Assembly: GCA_018661145.1 (NCBI GenBank)
Contig: JABJIU010000185.1
Location: 1 to 6,534, forward strand
Length of the DNA stretch: 6,534 bases
Direction of reading: 5' to 3'
From: Pseudomonadota bacterium
Lineage (GTDB): Bacteria; Pseudomonadota; Gammaproteobacteria; Arenicellales; UBA868
Part shown: piece by piece, positions 1 through 6,067 of the stretch
How positions within the stretch are numbered: the stretch's first letter is position 1
How the letters are laid out: each line of letters begins with the position of its first letter
Translations under genes and position numbers: made by a program
Notes under the pieces: model-generated
What the model saw: only the letters and a program-made list of their open reading frames with translations
The model's database searches: none
Told to the model about the DNA's origin: nothing

Positions 1-674
1 AAGGTATAGATCTCAAGCGGCCGGTATTCGGTCACGACCAGCTCGTTCGCGCGACGGGTCAGTTCTTGCATCCCGATAACCGAAGCGAGAGACGACATCT
101 TGAGCATATAGACAAACTGGTTGCCGAGCGGCGGCAGAATAACCTTGATCGCCTGCGGAAGAATAATGAGGCGCATTTTCTGGCTGTATTTAAGGCCCAG
201 CGCATCTGCGGCTTCGACTTGTCCCCGGTGGATGGACTGAATTCCTGCCCGGAAAATTTCAGCCTGAAAAGCAGAGTCAGAGATACCGAGGGCCAGCACG
301 CTCGCAAGAAAGATGCTTATGCTCACCCCGGCAACCTGGGGAAGGCCGTAGTACACCCAGAGGATCAAGACCAGAAGTGGGACTGCCCGAACCAGTTCGA
401 CATAGATCAAGTTGATTGCCTGTGCCGTACGGTTGGCCGCAATCCCGGGCAGGGCGATCAGAAAACCCAGCACCATCGCCAGCACGATGGAAACTAAGGA
501 GAGGATGATCGTGTCCTTCAATCCGCCGAGCAGGAACTGGATGTTCGTTATTCCCTGCGATGTGCTGGGCGAGATCACGTACCATCCCCAGTTGCCGCCT
601 CCACCAGACCCGGCGCAGCCGGTAACCAGCATCAAGGCGGCGAGAATCAGCAGTGCTCGTAAAAATATACTCAT
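1..674 (-). CDS. Polar amino-acid ABC transporter permease (HisM/GlnP type), partial, with lipobox-like N-terminus
   Basis: Inner-membrane permease subunit of an amino-acid uptake ABC transporter; it would pair with a periplasmic binding protein and an ATPase not in this window. The first 224 residues are visible; reading from ATG at 674 the frame stays open to the window edge, so the C-terminus (probably a few tens of residues) is missing. Residues 45-80 match the start of the transmembrane domain (GLKDTIILSL). The segment VELVRAVPLLVLILWVYYGLP lies at about 92-112. The EAA loop that docks on the ATPase is at 154-173 (EAADALG, then IILP). Unusually, residues 1-20 read as a lipoprotein signal: hydrophobic core, then LVTGC with Cys20, followed by a Gly/Ser-rich stretch. 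No good Shine-Dalgarno precedes the ATG, but no other in-frame ATG or GTG lies nearby. It is divergent from the oxygenase gene. Family assignment is firm; substrate is unknown. Confidence 0.93.
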   Translation of the reverse strand, partial: MSIFLRALLILAALMLVTGCAGSGGGGNWGWYVISPSTSQGITNIQFLLGGLKDTIILSLVSIVLAMVLGFLIALPGIAANRTAQAINLIYVELVRAVPLLVLILWVYYGLPQVAGVSISIFLASVLALGISDSAFQAEIFRAGIQSIHRGQVEAADALGLKYSQKMRLIILPQAIKVILPPLGNQFVYMLKMSSLASVIGMQELTRRANELVVTEYRPLEIYT

Positions 675-855
675 ATGAGGTTGGTCTTGCGCGGGCAGTT
701 GACGGGTACGAAAATGTCCGCTGTCGTGGGAATAGGATTATATCCAGTTCGACCCGTTCTTATCTGGAAACCCCACTAACAGAATGGGGAACTGGGCCTG
801 TATTATCATTGACGTAAGAAAGCTTAATTCATTCTCGAGCCAGGGCGTCACATAC
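675..855. other. Divergent intergenic region between permease and oxygenase
   Basis: This 181-bp stretch must carry the promoters of both divergent genes. Besides the minus-strand TATAAT, it holds a 5-bp inverted repeat CCCCA (771-775) / TGGGG (785-789) with a 9-base spacer, and a GAAC direct repeat (read on the minus strand as GAACGGGTCGAAC) near 749-761. Either could be a regulator site, but both are short. A plus-strand ATG at 784 is in frame with the oxygenase and would add 24 residues; I treat it as upstream of the real start. No clear sigma-70 promoter is visible on the plus strand. Confidence 0.4.
737..742 (-). promoter_or_regulatory. Candidate -10 element for the permease gene
   Basis: The minus strand reads a perfect TATAAT (within GGATATAATCC) about 63 bases upstream of the permease ATG, giving a leader of roughly 55 bases. 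No convincing -35 hexamer is seen at 16-18 bp spacing, so an activator may be needed or the match may be chance. Confidence 0.4.
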
Positions 856-1671
856 ATGCAATCTATTGCCGATTTCATTGATCTTGATCGTTATCCCCTC
901 AACAAACTGGATTCACCTTCGGGCCGCACGTTGGTTGAGGATTGCCAACAGATGATGCGAGAGCATGCCATCTGCGCTTTGAAAGGGTTTCTTCGTCCCG
1001 CTAGCGTTCGGGCACTTTCGAATGAAGTGGCAAGCCTTGAAGACGCTATGCGGAGAGTGGATTTTTTAGCGACTCCGTATGGCTGGTTGAAGAATTCTGA
1101 TTTTGCCGAAGACCACCCTAGAAGCCGCCTTTTCAATCGTCGTTGCGGCGTACTGACGGCTGATCAACTGAATCCAAAGGGTCTTTGTACCCAGTTGTTC
1201 CAATTCTCCGAATTGACGGAATTTGTGCGCCGACTGTTGGGTTACGAAAGCCTTTTTAATTCGGCCTGCCCTAATATCTCAGTCAGGCTCAACATCATGC
1301 AGCAGGGAGATGAGTTTGGCTGGCATTACGATACCAACGATGGCGCGGTCTCACTGGTTCTCCAAGACGCACAAGAGGGTGGGGCCTTCGAGTACGCCCC
1401 TTTGATCCGCAGTGAAGAAGATGAAAAATATGACCGGGTCAGTCGTATTTTTTCAGGCCGCGCATCACCAGTGGTTGCAGATGCCCCGGCAGGCACTTTT
1501 ATACTCTTCATGGGTAGACGCTCGCTGCATCGGGTAGCCCCGGTAGGTAAGACACAAAAATCCCGTCAGACCTTACTCTTCAGTTATGACCGAAAGCCCG
1601 GCATGGTTTTCCCGGAGAAAATCCGCAAAAGAATGCTTGAACCTTCGCCCGAGCCTTTCCTTGGTCAGTAG
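856..1671 (+). CDS. Fe(II)/2-oxoglutarate-dependent oxygenase, BesD/HalD-like family, hydroxylase-type HxD
   Basis: Predicted cytosolic non-heme iron oxygenase using 2-oxoglutarate and O2, 271 residues from ATG at 856. The double-stranded beta-helix core shows His157-Tyr-Asp159 (in FGWHYDTNDGAVSLVLQ), the distal ligand His225 (in RRSLHRVAP) and Arg237 as the likely 2-oxoglutarate carboxylate contact. The His-to-His spacing of 68 and the segment LQDAQEGGAFEYAP resemble the carrier-free amino-acid halogenase/hydroxylase family (BesD and relatives). Known halogenases of that family replace the Asp of HxD with Gly to make room for chloride; Asp159 here argues for hydroxylation. The longer start at 784 is in frame, but its extra residues do not look like the family's N-terminus (IDLDRYPL comes just after the 856 start). 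The ribosome site is weak for both. It converges with the GST gene, 21 bp apart. Substrate is unknown; a free amino acid is a reasonable guess from the family. Confidence 0.85.
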   Translation: MQSIADFIDLDRYPLNKLDSPSGRTLVEDCQQMMREHAICALKGFLRPASVRALSNEVASLEDAMRRVDFLATPYGWLKNSDFAEDHPRSRLFNRRCGVLTADQLNPKGLCTQLFQFSELTEFVRRLLGYESLFNSACPNISVRLNIMQQGDEFGWHYDTNDGAVSLVLQDAQEGGAFEYAPLIRSEEDEKYDRVSRIFSGRASPVVADAPAGTFILFMGRRSLHRVAPVGKTQKSRQTLLFSYDRKPGMVFPEKIRKRMLEPSPEPFLGQ

Positions 1672-1692
1672 GGGCAGACTTTCTCACTCAGT

Positions 1693-2364
1693 TCAGGCAG
1701 GCGACAGTTTTGAAGCGATCCAGTCCGCAATCGCAGAGCGGTTCTGGTCGATGATTTCCTTTACGGTGTCCGTGTGGTGCAGAGTGTTACGCCAGTGATG
1801 GATCTTTTCAGAAAACCGGGCCTCGAGATTCATACAGGACGCAATGTCCTCCATCATGAAGAGCGTCGTGGCGTAAGCGCAGTCTGCGAGTGAAAGCGCC
1901 TCACCGCCAAGATACGGCCGGGGACTGATGAGGCGGTCGAGCCGCTCAAGATGCCCGTTCATGGCATCAACCGCCAGGGCGGCACTCTGTGTCTTGTCGG
2001 AGTTGCCGACCATAGGAAAGAGGGATCGAAGGGCGGGTTCCAGCCGGGTATCGTGAAAGCGGGTGACCGACTTCAGAAAGGCTCTTTCGAAAGGATCGGC
2101 ACACCGCATTGCGGGCTCTGGGAAAAGATCTTCCAGCAGTTCCACAATAGCGTCCGAATCGTGAAGGATCGTGCCGTTGATCTGGATCGCTGGCACAGAG
2201 CCTGCGGCCACGAGACGGCGATAGTCCTCACTTCGGTAAGTGCCCCCCGGGGGTCGCTCTTCGGTGTAGTCCACCGACTTGAGTTCGAGCACCAGCCTGA
2301 CCCGAGCGCAGTAGGTGCTTTCGGGCACGGCATATAATGTGATGGGTTGAGACAATATCTGCAC
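1693..2364 (-). CDS. Glutathione S-transferase family protein
   Basis: Cytosolic GST-fold protein of 223 residues, a normal length for the family. The N-terminal thioredoxin-like domain (about 7-80) has ITLYAVP, then STYCARVRL at 16-24, recalling the SxxCxRVR active-site motif of zeta-class/maleylacetoacetate-isomerase-like GSTs. SVPAI (56-60) carries the cis-Pro, and HDSDAI (68-73) the Asp-Ser that contacts the glutathione gamma-glutamyl group. The all-alpha C-terminal domain has the N-capping box SLAD at 158-161 (YLGGEALSLADCAY). The start is GTG at 2364 with no clear Shine-Dalgarno; TTG at 2355 is an in-frame alternative. It is divergent from the AhpD-like gene and convergent with the oxygenase. 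The zeta-like motif fits isomerisation or dehalogenation as well as conjugation; the reaction cannot be told from sequence. Confidence 0.88.
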   Translation of the reverse strand: MQILSQPITLYAVPESTYCARVRLVLELKSVDYTEERPPGGTYRSEDYRRLVAAGSVPAIQINGTILHDSDAIVELLEDLFPEPAMRCADPFERAFLKSVTRFHDTRLEPALRSLFPMVGNSDKTQSAALAVDAMNGHLERLDRLISPRPYLGGEALSLADCAYATTLFMMEDIASCMNLEARFSEKIHHWRNTLHHTDTVKEIIDQNRSAIADWIASKLSPA

Positions 2365-2366
2365 AA

Positions 2367-2394
2367 TTTTCAGTGGCGCTTACCAGAATATAAC
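2367..2394 (+). promoter_or_regulatory. Candidate sigma-70 promoter for the AhpD-like / M29-like operon
   Basis: TTTTCA (2367-2372) and TATAAC (2389-2394) are separated by 16 bp, 47 bp before the ATG at 2441. The hexamers are moderate matches. The element lies in the 76-bp gap shared with the divergent GST gene and abuts its start codon, so one regulator could govern both directions. A GGGA at 2427-2430, 10 bases before the ATG, is the best ribosome-binding match. Confidence 0.4.
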
Positions 2395-2440
2395 AGCGCC
2401 TTGATTCGGATCAGGATAAACCAAACGGGAACTAACTACT

Positions 2441-3028
2441 ATGACCGCATGGATCAGGATGATCGAGGATCAGGACGCGAATCCTGAGTTGCTTGAGGTG
2501 TTGAAACTTGCACGCACCCCTCACGGGACAGTGGATAACGTTATGCGGGTTCACTCGCTTCGGCCAAACACCATGAAAGGCCACGTCATTCTATATCGTG
2601 CCGCGCTTCATGACGATGCCAATACTCTGCCCATGTGGCTTCAGGAAGTCATTGGATCCTATGTATCCCTGCTGAACCGATGTGATTATTCGTATTCGAA
2701 TCATTGGGCCAATGCCAAACACCTGATGGGCGATGACAGTAAGGCTGATGCGGCTGAAAAGGCCCTGCAAAGTCGAAAACCCGAGCATGCCTTTGACGGC
2801 AAGGTTCTGGCCTTGTTGCGCTACGCTGAGAAGTTGACGGTAAATCCAGGCGATGTGGTGCGCGACGATGTTACTGCGCTTACCGATGCCGGCGTCGATG
2901 ATGGTGAGGTCCTCGAGGCCAACCAGATCATTGGCTACTTTAACTATGTCAACCGCTGCCTTAACGGATTAGGCGTGACGACGGAAGGTGATATCGTGGG
3001 TTTTTACAGCTCCAGTGATCCATCATGA
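2441..3028 (+). CDS. AhpD-like / carboxymuconolactone decarboxylase family protein with CxxS site (peroxidase-related type)
   Basis: All-helical AhpD-fold protein of 195 residues, resembling the peroxidase-related members of the carboxymuconolactone decarboxylase superfamily. The expected active-site helix is LQEVIGSYVSLLNRCDYSYS followed by NH (residues 67-88). Aligning with Mycobacterium tuberculosis AhpD (Glu118, Cys130, His132, Cys133, His137), Glu69, Cys81 and His88 are conserved at the right spacing, while the second Cys is Ser84 and His132 is Tyr83. It therefore cannot form the usual CxxC disulfide within this motif; Cys173 (YVNRCLNG) is the only other candidate partner. A classical AhpD peroxidase cycle is doubtful, and it may instead be a lyase/isomerase or a binding protein. 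It is the first gene of an operon, with its stop overlapping the next start. Confidence 0.85.
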   Translation: MTAWIRMIEDQDANPELLEVLKLARTPHGTVDNVMRVHSLRPNTMKGHVILYRAALHDDANTLPMWLQEVIGSYVSLLNRCDYSYSNHWANAKHLMGDDSKADAAEKALQSRKPEHAFDGKVLALLRYAEKLTVNPGDVVRDDVTALTDAGVDDGEVLEANQIIGYFNYVNRCLNGLGVTTEGDIVGFYSSSDPS

Positions 3029-4146
3029 GTCAGGGTGACTCGTCCTACGGCGATCTCACCAGTCCGCTTAACCGCGGGCTTTCGAATATGCTGGAGGATG
3101 CGATCCAGATTCAACCCGGCGTCAAGGTACTCGTCGCTTACGAGGATGCCTCGCTCGGCTGGTACGATGGGGAACTGAAAGATCGGGTAATTGAATATTG
3201 CCGTGTCACGCTTGGCGTTGAGGTCGACTCGGTTGAGGTCGGACCACCTGCGAACACGCCATCTGCTCCTTTGGAAGAGCGGCTTCAGGCTCAATCCTTC
3301 GACTGGGTAATTTTTCTTGCCCGCCTGGGTGATCAGGGACGCTTTGATGAAGACCGCGACGGTCCGCGCAAACTCATGGTCTATACGCGCCGGGTCTCGC
3401 AGCTTGAAAGTACTTTTGGTACGGTCTCGCAGGCGGCGATGCTTTCGCTCAAGTCGGTTGTCGACGGGCTTATCGCAGGAGCGAAGACGACTGCCATCTC
3501 TTGTCCGCACGGCACCCAGTTGATCAGCGGGTACAACGCCGAGGTTTCCCGGTCAAATCTAAACGAGGGGCAGGGTGAAAGCGGTGCGAGCAAGGATGTT
3601 ACGGTCGTCAGGTTTCCGGCGGCCGTTAGCACACCGGTATCGGCCAAGGACTTTTCGGGCCAGGTGGTTCTCAGGCACGGGCTGACGTCGACCGGGTCCA
3701 GAGTCTATGACCCACCCAACCTTCCTATTGGAAAGCCCGTCACGGTGCACGTCGTTAACGGACGGATTGACCGATTCGAAGGTCAGGACCAGGATGTTCA
3801 GGGGATCCGGGAGCACTACGAGAGAGTGGCAAGCCGCTTTGGCATTGAGCCCATGATCGTGGACTCATGGCATCAGGGACTGCACCCGGGAACCGATGCG
3901 AGTCCTGATCCGGCCGATGACCTATGCCTGTGGGGCGAGACCCTGTTTACGAGTCCGCAATATCTTCATTTTCATACCTGCGGGGAGTATCCACCGGGGG
4001 AGATCTGCTGGATGGTGGAGTTTCCGACGCTAACCCTGGATGGCCGAAAACTCTATGAAGACGGCCGGATCCGGGTAGATGCTTTTGAAGAGTTTATGCC
4101 CTGCCTTGATCGGCATCCGGAACTGCGTGGGCTTTTCAACACCTAA
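3025..4146 (+). CDS. M29 aminopeptidase / NicX-like metal-dependent protein
   Basis: Protein of 373 residues, translationally coupled to the AhpD-like gene by an ATGA overlap. The N-terminal half is alpha/beta (VKVLVAYED at 33-41, VEVDSVEVG at 65-73, DWVIFLAR at 93-100, then AAMLSLKSVVDGLIAGAKT). The central part looks like the M29 signature region: VRFPAAVSTPV (195-205), SGQVVLRHG, and VHVVNGRIDRFEGQ (241-254), where Glu252 matches the conserved metal-binding Glu of M29 peptidases. The C-terminal part has WHQGLHPG (282-289), WGE (303-305) and LHFHTCGE (314-321), giving His283, His287, His315 and His317 as possible ligands. The M29 superfamily also includes the ring-cleaving 2,5-dihydroxypyridine dioxygenase NicX, so peptidase activity should not be assumed. 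The usual terminal HxD is not clearly seen. No signal peptide; cytosolic. Assignment rests on motif resemblance. Confidence 0.65.
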   Translation: MSQGDSSYGDLTSPLNRGLSNMLEDAIQIQPGVKVLVAYEDASLGWYDGELKDRVIEYCRVTLGVEVDSVEVGPPANTPSAPLEERLQAQSFDWVIFLARLGDQGRFDEDRDGPRKLMVYTRRVSQLESTFGTVSQAAMLSLKSVVDGLIAGAKTTAISCPHGTQLISGYNAEVSRSNLNEGQGESGASKDVTVVRFPAAVSTPVSAKDFSGQVVLRHGLTSTGSRVYDPPNLPIGKPVTVHVVNGRIDRFEGQDQDVQGIREHYERVASRFGIEPMIVDSWHQGLHPGTDASPDPADDLCLWGETLFTSPQYLHFHTCGEYPPGEICWMVEFPTLTLDGRKLYEDGRIRVDAFEEFMPCLDRHPELRGLFNT

Positions 4147-4201
4147 CGCCCAAAGTTTTGCAGAGGTGGTGCTTGGGTCTAAACGCAGCTTTGGGTTAGA
4201 C
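4141..4201 (-). repeat. attC-like imperfect inverted repeat at the 3' end of the RHH gene
   Basis: Read on the minus strand, this 61-bp element begins GTCTAAC (fits RYYYAAC) and ends GTTAGGT (fits GTTRRRY), the two outer core boxes of integron attC sites. CTAAC (4143-4147) pairs with GTTAG (4195-4199), and CCAAAG (4150-4155) with CTTTGG (4189-4194), giving an 11-bp stem with a 2-base bulge and a 33-base loop. The TAA stop of the RHH gene lies inside the first box, as in many gene cassettes, and the stop of the M29-like gene lies in the other. There is no T tract, so it is not an ordinary intrinsic terminator. The inner L boxes of a classical attC are not clear, so the call is tentative. Confidence 0.35.
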
Positions 4202-4202
4202 C
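4176..4202. repeat. 7-bp perfect inverted repeat
   Basis: GGTCTAA (4176-4182) and TTAGACC (4196-4202) are perfect complements with a 13-base spacer and overlap the last codons and stop of the RHH gene. The hairpin is an alternative to the larger attC-like fold. No T run follows in either direction. Confidence 0.5.
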
Positions 4203-4465
4203 GGAAGTTTCGAGTAGATGTTGAGATATTTCAGGCAGATAACTCTGAGGCAGGAGGCCAGATTTTTGTCGTTGGCGACCAGGCACTGGACTGCGATCTC
4301 CTGAATCACTTCATTCACGCTCGTCTTGTGGTCATGAGCGATTTCGTCGAGCACGTTCCAGAAGGCCCGCTCCAGCCGCAGGGTCGTGGACTGTCCGTGG
4401 ATGCGAAGACTGCGTTTTTCGGGAATAAATTCGTTAATCTGTTCCGTCGTACAGGCATTGAACAT
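4196..4465 (-). CDS. Ribbon-helix-helix domain protein (RHH_4-like)
   Basis: Small protein of 89 residues. The beta strand KRSLRIHGQSTTLRLE (17-32) is followed by helix AFWNVLDEIAHD (34-45), a turn, helix SVNEVIQEIAVQ (49-60), and a conserved tail NLASCLRVICLKYL (68-81). This is the pattern of the RHH_4 family, which typically runs SVTLRGHRTSVSLE, then FWDALREIA, then LSSALRLFVL. RHH proteins dimerise through the strand and often bind DNA as small transcriptional regulators, but the targets of this subfamily are not established to my knowledge. The ATG at 4465 is the only usable start: upstream in frame there is no ATG or GTG before a stop. It follows the GT39 gene on the same strand after 60 bp and converges with the M29-like gene. 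It is bracketed by CTAAC/GTTAG hairpins. Confidence 0.85.
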   Translation of the reverse strand: MFNACTTEQINEFIPEKRSLRIHGQSTTLRLERAFWNVLDEIAHDHKTSVNEVIQEIAVQCLVANDKNLASCLRVICLKYLNIYSKLPV

Positions 4466-4473
4466 ATCCGCGG

Positions 4474-4500
4474 CTTCATGAAGTTCTATCGGGAGTCTCC
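4474..4500. promoter_or_regulatory. Two short palindromes just upstream of the RHH gene (candidate operator)
   Basis: A perfect 10-bp palindrome CTTCATGAAG (4474-4483) and the 9-base odd palindrome GGAGTCTCC (4492-4500) sit 9 to 35 bases before the RHH start codon. RHH regulators commonly bind short palindromes in their own promoter, so autoregulation is a plausible inference. Their short length means chance is also possible. Confidence 0.25.
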
Positions 4501-4524
4501 GGCTAACTGACGCTCGGCGTTAGG
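4501..4524 (-). repeat. CTAAC/GTTAG hairpin between GT39 and RHH genes
   Basis: On the minus strand CTAAC (4523-4519) and GTTAG (4507-4503) flank an 11-base spacer containing GCCGAGCG; an alternative pairing is CTAA plus CGC with GCG plus TTAG around a CGA loop. The 9-mer CCTAACGCC here (minus, 4524-4516) recurs on the plus strand at 4142-4150, so the RHH gene is flanked by inverted copies. It could be a remnant recombination site or a weak terminator for the GT39 gene; it lacks a T tract. Confidence 0.4.
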
Positions 4525-4525
4525 G

Positions 4526-6067
4526 CTACTCGGCCTGCTGGTCAGCCCGCATCGGTAGCGGTTTCACGGATTCCAGATCAACCTCTGGAGAACCCGGAGG
4601 AACAAAGAAATAGAGGAAGTCTCTTTCGCTGCCGGGGAAAAACAATCCGGGCTCGGCTTTCACCGTAAGAGGGTTGAGCGAATAGCCTGGAAAGAGCGTC
4701 CTCGCGTTTTCGACACACCTCGTATCAGATGCCAGGCAGATTACGGCAATGCCGTCCCGGACAATATCCTCTTTGTTGATCCAGGGACTCCATGCGTGGC
4801 TGAGATGCTGAAGCACAGAGGGATGATCGGTGGAATTAAATGCGATACTGTTTGGGGCGCCATGTCCTCCACCCACAATTCGAAGGGGTACCTGGTAGGC
4901 ACCCCGCCACATTGCGGTCATCTTACGACCGAGCTCCTTGCCTGGAAAGTGGTACATATCATGACCCGAGGTCACCAGCCCACTGAAAAGCAGCATGGGG
5001 GGCAGAAGGAGAAGCCATACGAAGGCCGCGCGGATCAGGTGTTTTCGCGAGGGCGAGCCTTTTGCGAGCGGCCAGTATAGGAGCAGAACGATGCCTGCAA
5101 GATTCAGTGTCGGGCCGCCCCATCGGCTGGAAGCGCCGATTCCAACGAGAAAGCCCACTACTGCGGTGCCGATGAGTGGAAAAAGAAACATCCAGTATAT
5201 AAAGGAGGGAAGACCCTGATCCGGAGGCGTACTGCCCGTTTCCTGCGGTTGTGTTTTATGTCGGTTGTGAAAGAGCACGAAAAAGAACACCAACAGCAGC
5301 GGCACTAGGTAGAGAAGTTGTGCGATCAGAAAGCGAATAGCCTTAATGCGCGATGAGAAGTCCGACGCAACATAGTCACCAATGTGAGTTACTGTTCCGA
5401 TCTGGTGATTGTCCACATACCAAAGGTGCCATCCCATCACGACCAGGAAAACCACCACTGATAGGTAGGGACCGACGGTTTTTAGGGTTTCGCGACCTTT
5501 TGGAAAGAGCAGCAGATAGAGTGCGATCCCGGGAAGCATCGCTGCCGAGTAGTACTTGGTCAGCATCGCGACACCCGAGATCAGGCCAAGGGCAATCCAG
5601 TAACGATACTGCCCACGCTGAATGGAAAAATAGCCAAGCAGTATCGTTAGCGCCCAGATCGGGATTAGCATCGAGCTGTGGTTAAGGCGCATGCTGAAAA
5701 AACTGAAATAGGGCACAAATTCCAGTAGGCACACTGCCGCGAGCGCGCTCATGGGTGGAAGCACTTCCCGTGCAAGTCGCCAGATGCAGTAGAAGGCAAG
5801 CAGGAAATTAAGCTGTGTCAGTAGGTTGTAAGTCCAGTTGTTGATCCCAGCAACTTTCAGAAATCCCGCAATCATCCATGGTAGAACGGGGGGATGCAGG
5901 TGGTACGAGCCCATCCACTCCTGCCCCCACGCGAAGTGCATCATGCTGTCGGTATCCATCTCGTGACGGCCAATGCTCGGCAGGAGAGTCCATAAGAGGA
6001 CGTGTGTCAGGCCAAAGAGCCAGAAAATCCGGCCGCAACTGGTGGAATTCAGGGTCATCAAGAGCAT
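4526..6067 (-). CDS. GT39/ArnT-like polytopic glycosyltransferase (PMT_2 domain)
   Basis: Inner-membrane protein of 513 residues, related to the dolichyl/undecaprenyl-phosphate-sugar-using GT39 and ArnT family, which transfers a sugar from a lipid carrier to an acceptor on the periplasmic face. After TM1 (about 13-31) comes the first periplasmic loop with the acidic motif EMDTD (Asp38, Asp40), the expected catalytic site. HPPVLPWM (58-65) and LTKYYSA (169-175) follow, both typical of the family. About ten further hydrophobic segments run to about residue 363 (for example 104-124, 132-148, 198-216, 245-266, 288-311, 320-336, 345-364). SSRWGGP (313-319) resembles the conserved xRWxxP near the last helices. 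The C-terminal 150 residues are a soluble periplasmic domain. ATG at 6067 is used; ATG at 6058 is an equal alternative, and neither has a good ribosome site. Acceptor and sugar are unknown. Confidence 0.88.
   Translation of the reverse strand: MLLMTLNSTSCGRIFWLFGLTHVLLWTLLPSIGRHEMDTDSMMHFAWGQEWMGSYHLHPPVLPWMIAGFLKVAGINNWTYNLLTQLNFLLAFYCIWRLAREVLPPMSALAAVCLLEFVPYFSFFSMRLNHSSMLIPIWALTILLGYFSIQRGQYRYWIALGLISGVAMLTKYYSAAMLPGIALYLLLFPKGRETLKTVGPYLSVVVFLVVMGWHLWYVDNHQIGTVTHIGDYVASDFSSRIKAIRFLIAQLLYLVPLLLVFFFVLFHNRHKTQPQETGSTPPDQGLPSFIYWMFLFPLIGTAVVGFLVGIGASSRWGGPTLNLAGIVLLLYWPLAKGSPSRKHLIRAAFVWLLLLPPMLLFSGLVTSGHDMYHFPGKELGRKMTAMWRGAYQVPLRIVGGGHGAPNSIAFNSTDHPSVLQHLSHAWSPWINKEDIVRDGIAVICLASDTRCVENARTLFPGYSLNPLTVKAEPGLFFPGSERDFLYFFVPPGSPEVDLESVKPLPMRADQQAE

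Noticed and set aside
66..497. Plus-strand open frame of 143 codons
   Set aside because: It is antisense to the well-supported ABC permease, and its translation has no domain-like pattern.
784..855. 24-residue N-terminal extension of the oxygenase from ATG at 784
   Set aside because: The added residues do not resemble the family, no better ribosome site precedes it, and family-like sequence begins right after the ATG at 856.
3004..3510. Minus-strand open frame of 168 codons opposite the M29-like gene
   Set aside because: Basic, low-complexity composition typical of an antisense shadow; the plus strand has motifs and operon context.
4141..4202. Intrinsic bidirectional terminator between the M29-like and RHH genes
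   Set aside because: The stem has a 33-base loop and no T tract on either side, so it does not fit a rho-independent terminator.
4079..4510. Plus-strand frame of 143 codons across the M29 end and RHH gene
   Set aside because: It is antisense to the RHH gene, whose strand-helix-helix pattern is clear on the minus strand.
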